Below are positions 59,901-64,000 of a DNA stretch of 64,000 nt, piece after piece. Origin of the DNA: Limnanthes douglasii subsp. nivea (Eukaryota; Streptophyta; Magnoliopsida; Brassicales; Limnanthaceae); assembly GCA_036936605.1 (NCBI GenBank), contig JAUPFV010000004.1, forward strand, positions 139,606,973 to 139,670,972, written 5' to 3'. A program made the position numbers and the translations under genes. The notes under the pieces were generated by a model. That model was not told where the DNA came from. It worked only from the letters and a program-made list of their open reading frames with translations, and ran no database searches. Position 1 is the stretch's first letter. Each line of letters starts with the position of its first letter.

Positions 59901-60439
59901 TTTCAGCTAAAAACACCCAAAATGCAAAATTGATGATAAGACAAAGAATCTAATGAAATTCTATACTATCACATGCATCTTGTTGAGACAAGGTTTTCTA
60001 AAGATCTTGTTGTATGATGAGAGAGCATCCACCACCGTAAAAAAACGTATTACACATTTTTTATGGTCCCGCGGGACAAAACTGCCTCCAACTTCAGCTT
60101 ACCCATGCACGAGGTATCTATCCTAGTAAACCTACTCACAATCCTCTTTATGGTGTCAAGATCGCTACACCATACATCTTTGGATAAGTAATTTGAACAA
60201 GACGTTGGCCAACCACAATCCTTCAAACCTCAACTCTAGTGATCTCAATGATAATAATAATTTCATATTCATATGGTGTCACGATTCGTCAAAGTTTATC
60301 ATCATCAAAGTTCATAAATAGGTAAGAGTTTCATAAAACTACGTCGAGGTTTACCCATGTGCTAGATCTCAAAGTTTGGTATGTACCCCCTACGATTATA
60401 AGAATAATAAATCATTACGAATCATGGTCAATGTGCTCA

Positions 60440-60760
60440 TAAATATTTTTCATGATGGCTAGTGCTTAATGAGCCCTGTAGGTTCGAGGATCATTACAAC
60501 TTGATCTAGTTCAACTCTCGGTGGCTGCTAAGGTTCTGCCATAACAGGTTTTGGTTTGGCCATAGTACCTCATTTCACAAACTCTATCAACTTCTCCTCG
60601 TTGATGAGGTTCTGCACCTCATTCAAGGCTAAATATTCTTGAGTTCGATGCACTACATCGTTGTGATATTTATAATAATGTTTAGAATACAAGTTTGATT
60701 TTGAAGGTTTTGAAAAATTAGTTCTTATGGGAACCTCATAATTTTCATAGACTACGTCAA
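60440..60760 (-). pseudogene. Gag zinc-knuckle fragment of a Tat-like element
   Basis: Read on the minus strand: Y-Y-K-Y-H-N-D-V-V-H-R-T-Q-E-Y-L-A-L-N, then L-I-N-E-E-K-L-I-E-F-V-K. This is the Tat pattern C-x-Y-H-x(3)-G-H-x(4)-C with the Cys and Gly positions mutated. Flanking sequence back to about 59950 may belong to the same remnant but is not recognisable. Confidence 0.6.
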
Positions 60761-60779
60761 TTTTGTGATGTGCTTATAT

Positions 60780-61238
60780 GTTTGGATGATTATGTTAAAG
60801 TCTCAAACTTTTGATAACAATGATGGAAGAAGTAACGCGAGTTAATGAGATGAAGAAAATAATTGATGATAGATATAGAAGAAAGTATAAAAAATGGTCA
60901 AGAATAGTAGAAGATAAAAGAAAGTTGAAATGAGGTAAAAATAAAAAAGCTAAATGGCTTTGGTGCAAAAATGATTTTTTCAAAAAATATCGACCTAACA
61001 TTTATACTTCTAGTTATTACAATTGCTTTTAACCTTTTATGGACCTCGATGTAGTCTTAAAAATATATTAATGCTCAACTTGACCAAAATCCTTCTAGGA
61101 CGAATGTTCGTCATATAACAAACCTATTTTTATGGTTTTCCTAAAATTTAATTTTCCGACTTGGATGTGATAAATTAAATTTATTATAATTCATATTTTT
61201 ATGAAAACTATATTATAAATATTGTTGAAAACTCCGCG

Positions 61239-61277
<39 letters not shown>

Positions 61278-61731
61278 AGATAAATTATTTATATCATTAA
61301 TAAAAATCAATAAAGATCAAAACATAAATAAATAAATTGATAAAAACTTAATTTATAAATTAAATGAATTTTAAAAATCAAAATAAAATTTATTAACAAA
61401 ACTTTTTTGTGTAATTCAAAAATATAATTTAATGTACCAAGGTAATTTTTTATTTTTTTGAACAAACTTAACTTAATTAAACTTTTATTTAATATTAGTG
61501 TGGAAATATTTTTTGAAATTATATTCAAAACAAATCAATCTTTAGTGTAGTCACCCATAAAATATTATGTCCACAATCTCACTCATGACATGTTCATTAA
61601 AAACTATTGGAATTAGTGATGTGTATTAAAAAGGTCATTCATATTATATTTTTGGATGAACAATTTATAAATGTTAATAGATATCTCAACCATAAAAAAG
61701 GATAAAAATACACGCACTAATATAAATATGG
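60780..61731. other. AT-rich non-coding stretch with (AT)n
   Basis: No gene is seen. A pure (AT)17 microsatellite spans 61242-61275. Confidence 0.6.
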
Positions 61732-62154
61732 TGTTTTAGGTTTGAAGAGTTTTAAGATGGTCCAAGGGTGATTATGCGATACGAGGATTACTTAGTGACG
61801 ATTCGGCGATACAGAGATCTCTTAGTGTCAATTTTAGAGAGAGAAAGTAAAGGTTATTAGGTTAAGTAGAGAGAGAAAGTCTCATTTTATTTATCTCGGG
61901 ATTTGTGAAACGTGCGTGGTCCTTTTATAGTATAATTACGGACCCCACACGCTTTAACTTTGGTTAATTACATCTTTTAGTCTCTATATTTTACTTTCTT
62001 CCTATTATGGCTATCTCTTTATGTAGTTTGTACAATTCAGTCCTCACACAGTTTTCTCTATGCGTTTTCCTCCTATCACACTTTTCTTGTGCTATTTTCC
62101 CCTGTCAAGTTTCTTCTTCACACTTTCCTCCTTGTTTTTTATTCTTCCTTATCA
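61732..62154 (-). mobile_element. 3' LTR of Tat element R
   Basis: Minus start TGATAAGGAAG at 62154 directly follows a purine tract (minus TAGGACTGGGGGGCTAC, plus 62155-62171). TACTATAAAAGGACC matches the 22-kb LTR; both also share GAGAGAGAAAGT. The left end is set by comparison with that LTR. Confidence 0.72.
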
Positions 62155-62282
62155 GTAGCCCCCCAGTCCTAGTAAAAGTTATTTTACTGGGACTGAATAA
62201 TTCTCCAATTGCTCACTTCACATACCCTCGAATAGTTACTCTTAACAGGCAGAAGCCATTGTCCTCGAATGTTTTCTCTTTC

Positions 62283-62490
62283 CAAATTTCCACAATACCC
62301 CTCGAACCATCGAGGCCATAAGTCGCTTCTTCAAAAAGTCACTTTTCGAATTTCCACAATGCTCCTCGAACCATCGAGGCCATAAGTTGCTTCTTCGAAA
62401 AGTCACTCTTCAAATTTTCACAATGCTTCTCGAACCACCGGGGCCACAAACCACTCCTCGAGAAATCGCTCTTCGAATTTCTCCTGTTAA
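62283..62490. repeat. 64-bp tandem repeat, ~3 copies
   Basis: A unit containing CCACAATGCTCCTCGAACCA and CGAGGCCATAAG..GCTTCTTC is repeated at 64-bp spacing. It lies between the R LTR and the extra-gene promoter. Confidence 0.85.
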
Positions 62491-62642
62491 CCGAGTAGCC
62501 CCCCAATCCTTGCACCATTTTAGCCATATAAGCCCCCGAATGATTTCAGATTAAGGCTAAAAAGGGGTGCCAGGATTGATTTTTATCATGACGTCATTGA
62601 ACAAACACATGTGTCAGCACATCTTTCTGGAAAACGTTACCT

Positions 62643-62757
62643 ATTCCCCTGACACTTTCTGTCAGAAAACTATTCATCTTCCCCTGACCTTTTCTGACAG
62701 AAAACTCTTCATCTTCCCCTGACATTTTCTGACAGAAAACTCTTCATCTTCCCCTGT
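62643..62757. repeat. 35-bp tandem repeat, ~3.3 copies
   Basis: The unit TTCCCCTGACATTTTCTGAC plus AGAAAACTCTTCATC recurs with few changes, about 100 bp upstream of the TATA box. Confidence 0.88.
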
Positions 62758-62858
62758 GGCCGGTGTCAGAATAATTCGCACCTATATGGACCATAATGTC
62801 CCTAGGCAAACATCATAAAAAGTCTCCGGGCCTGATCTGTCAGGAAAGCCCAGCTTCA

Positions 62859-62871
62859 CCTATAAATACTG
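62859..62871 (+). promoter_or_regulatory. Candidate TATA box of the R extra gene
   Basis: CCTATAAATACTG, about 60 bp before the first coding-like codon. It is the best TATA match among the extra-gene copies. Confidence 0.55.
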
Positions 62872-62919
62872 ACCTTCTCTCTTCATTAACTCAACTTCTG
62901 TTCAATCATTTCTAGAGAG

Positions 62920-64000
62920 ATAAAGCTGGCGAATAAACCCCGTCGGATTCCTGAGTGGTTGTTGATCAGTAAAAGGTTCGAAGAGCGAATTGCTGCCGGC
63001 GAAGACGTGAGGCCTCATCCCCCACCATCGACTACTACCTTCTTTGGTGCCTGGCCTCCCTCAGCAGATTCGACGGCAATTATCCCCCTCGAAGTTGCTC
63101 GACAAAGCTTGCATAGCGATTTGAACCCCCTCGGAGAAATGGGTAAGGACAGGCAACACAAACACTCGTCCGGGAAGAGAAACAAGTCCCACAAGGATAG
63201 GAAAGGCTCTCATGAGCGAAAACGTGCCAGGGAGGCGCCCCTGGTCATTCGGGAGCCTACTTCATCAACAGCCCTCGAGAATCTCCCTCAAAGATCTGCT
63301 AGCCCTCTTCGAACGTCTAGCAGGCCTCCTCGAACTTTTGTCAGCCCTGCACGAATATCTACAAGAACATCTACAAGCCCTCAACGGACTTCTGACAGTC
63401 CTCCCCGAAAAAACGAAGTGGATGGGTCAAGTCTGCCTTCCACTCCGTCCATGACCGTTCATGGAACTCAATTTTCACCTTCGAAAACGCTCATTACTGA
63501 AGAGGACATGCTCAATAGGCGAGATGAGAGTCGAGATGCCAAAGGGAAAAATCCTGCCACAAAGCCCCTCGAACCAAAAGTACCTATTATCCCCTCCTTA
63601 GGCTCTTTGAACACTGCAACCTCTTCATCCCCAGTAATATCCGAAGAGCAAGCCCGTCGAATTGCTCCAAAATCAAAAGGGGACATTGTGCTGCCCTTGG
63701 AGCTAGACAGTATTGCTGGTCGCAACATTCGGGGCATCGAAAATAAACATATGGTAGCCCTTGCCAACATCAGATACAAGTACTTTTCAAAAGACGAAGA
63801 GGCGATGCTATGGACCTGATGGTGCATCCCTTCCTATATTACTATCAGATTTGCCTCTGAAGGAGAGACACCTTTATCAGTGAGGGACAACGAGCTGGTG
63901 GTATACATAGAGATCATGAACTGGGGGCTAAGGTATCCCTTAGACCCCTTCTTCATCGAATATTTGGCAAAGATAGGCCTTTGCCCTTCACAGGTTGGTC
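62920..64000 (+). pseudogene. Extra gene of element R, first part
   Basis: The frame is open from about 62911 to a TGA at 63817-63819 (about 300 codons), then goes on open to the window end. The expected start is ATA at 62920; no ATG precedes the conserved part, so the start may be lost or lie elsewhere. The first 260 residues are basic and Ser/Pro-rich with R-T-S-x-S-P-x-R-T repeats (about 63290-63410). I-R-Y-K-Y-F-S-K-D-E-E precedes the stop. The Trp-rich domain then begins (E-I-M-N-W-G-L-R-Y-P-L-D-P-F-F-I-E-Y). This is the cleanest N-terminal half of the family here. Gag-pol should lie to the right on the minus strand. Confidence 0.75.

Noticed and set aside
62007..62321. 104-codon plus-strand frame
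   Set aside because: It spans the R LTR end, the purine tract and the 64-bp repeats, so it is a chance frame.

Overview
This is plant nuclear DNA, almost certainly from an AT-rich eudicot. It holds one host gene with plant-style GT-AG introns in a sea of nested LTR retrotransposons, an L1-type LINE, small inverted-repeat elements and a tRNA-derived SINE-like piece. No bacterial operon, CRISPR array or organellar gene is visible.

Layout. 1-3.6 kb: right part of a Ty3/gypsy Tat-lineage element ('L'): its antisense extra gene on the minus strand and its 3' LTR. 4.4-14.1 kb: a decayed minus-strand Tat element ('M') with an extra gene on the plus strand that is broken by a 699-bp inverted-repeat transposon. 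14.9-20.9 kb: a decayed plus-strand Ty1/copia element. 21.6-22.4 kb: a minus-strand 5' LTR, primer site and start of gag of a Tat element. 23.4-26 kb: the host gene, five exons for a 248-residue AIRP2-type RING-finger E3 ubiquitin ligase. 26.6-28 kb: minisatellite and AT-rich repeats and a SINE-like sequence. 28.4-40.6 kb: an L1 LINE split by a young, structurally complete Tat element ('T', 29383-39689) with 408-bp LTRs, a GATAC target duplication, a primer site and a polypurine tract. 40.6-43.4 kb: a gag-LTR-gag-LTR arrangement of another gypsy family. 43.4-46.05 kb: a decayed plus-strand Tat pol. 46.1-56.06 kb: a second large minus-strand Tat element ('E'), itself hit by a hAT-like MITE. 56-60.8 kb: old retroelement coding remnants. 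61.7-64 kb: 3' LTR, repeats, promoter and first part of the extra gene of another Tat element ('R'), which runs off the window.

The most notable pattern is the repeated extra gene between pol and the 3' LTR, always in opposite orientation to gag-pol. Copies in L, M, T, E and R share an N-terminal basic/Ser-rich part, a Trp-rich domain of the kind annotated in plants as 'putative gypsy type transposon' (PF04195), and (except in R, which is cut) a coiled-coil tail. L, M and T show a phase-1 GT-AG intron of 75-81 nt at the same place, and a TATA box lies upstream of every copy. This looks like a spliced gene that travels inside retrotransposons. An antisense intron would not be spliced from the genomic RNA, which explains how it survives.

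No retroelement here looks able to move by itself: all pol regions contain stops and frameshifts. T is odd because its LTRs differ at only 7 of 408 positions, yet its gag-pol has eight nonsense codons (five TAG, three TAA, no TGA) plus frameshifts and an apparent deletion. All calls were made by reading. Family names rest on motif recognition, not on database searches.
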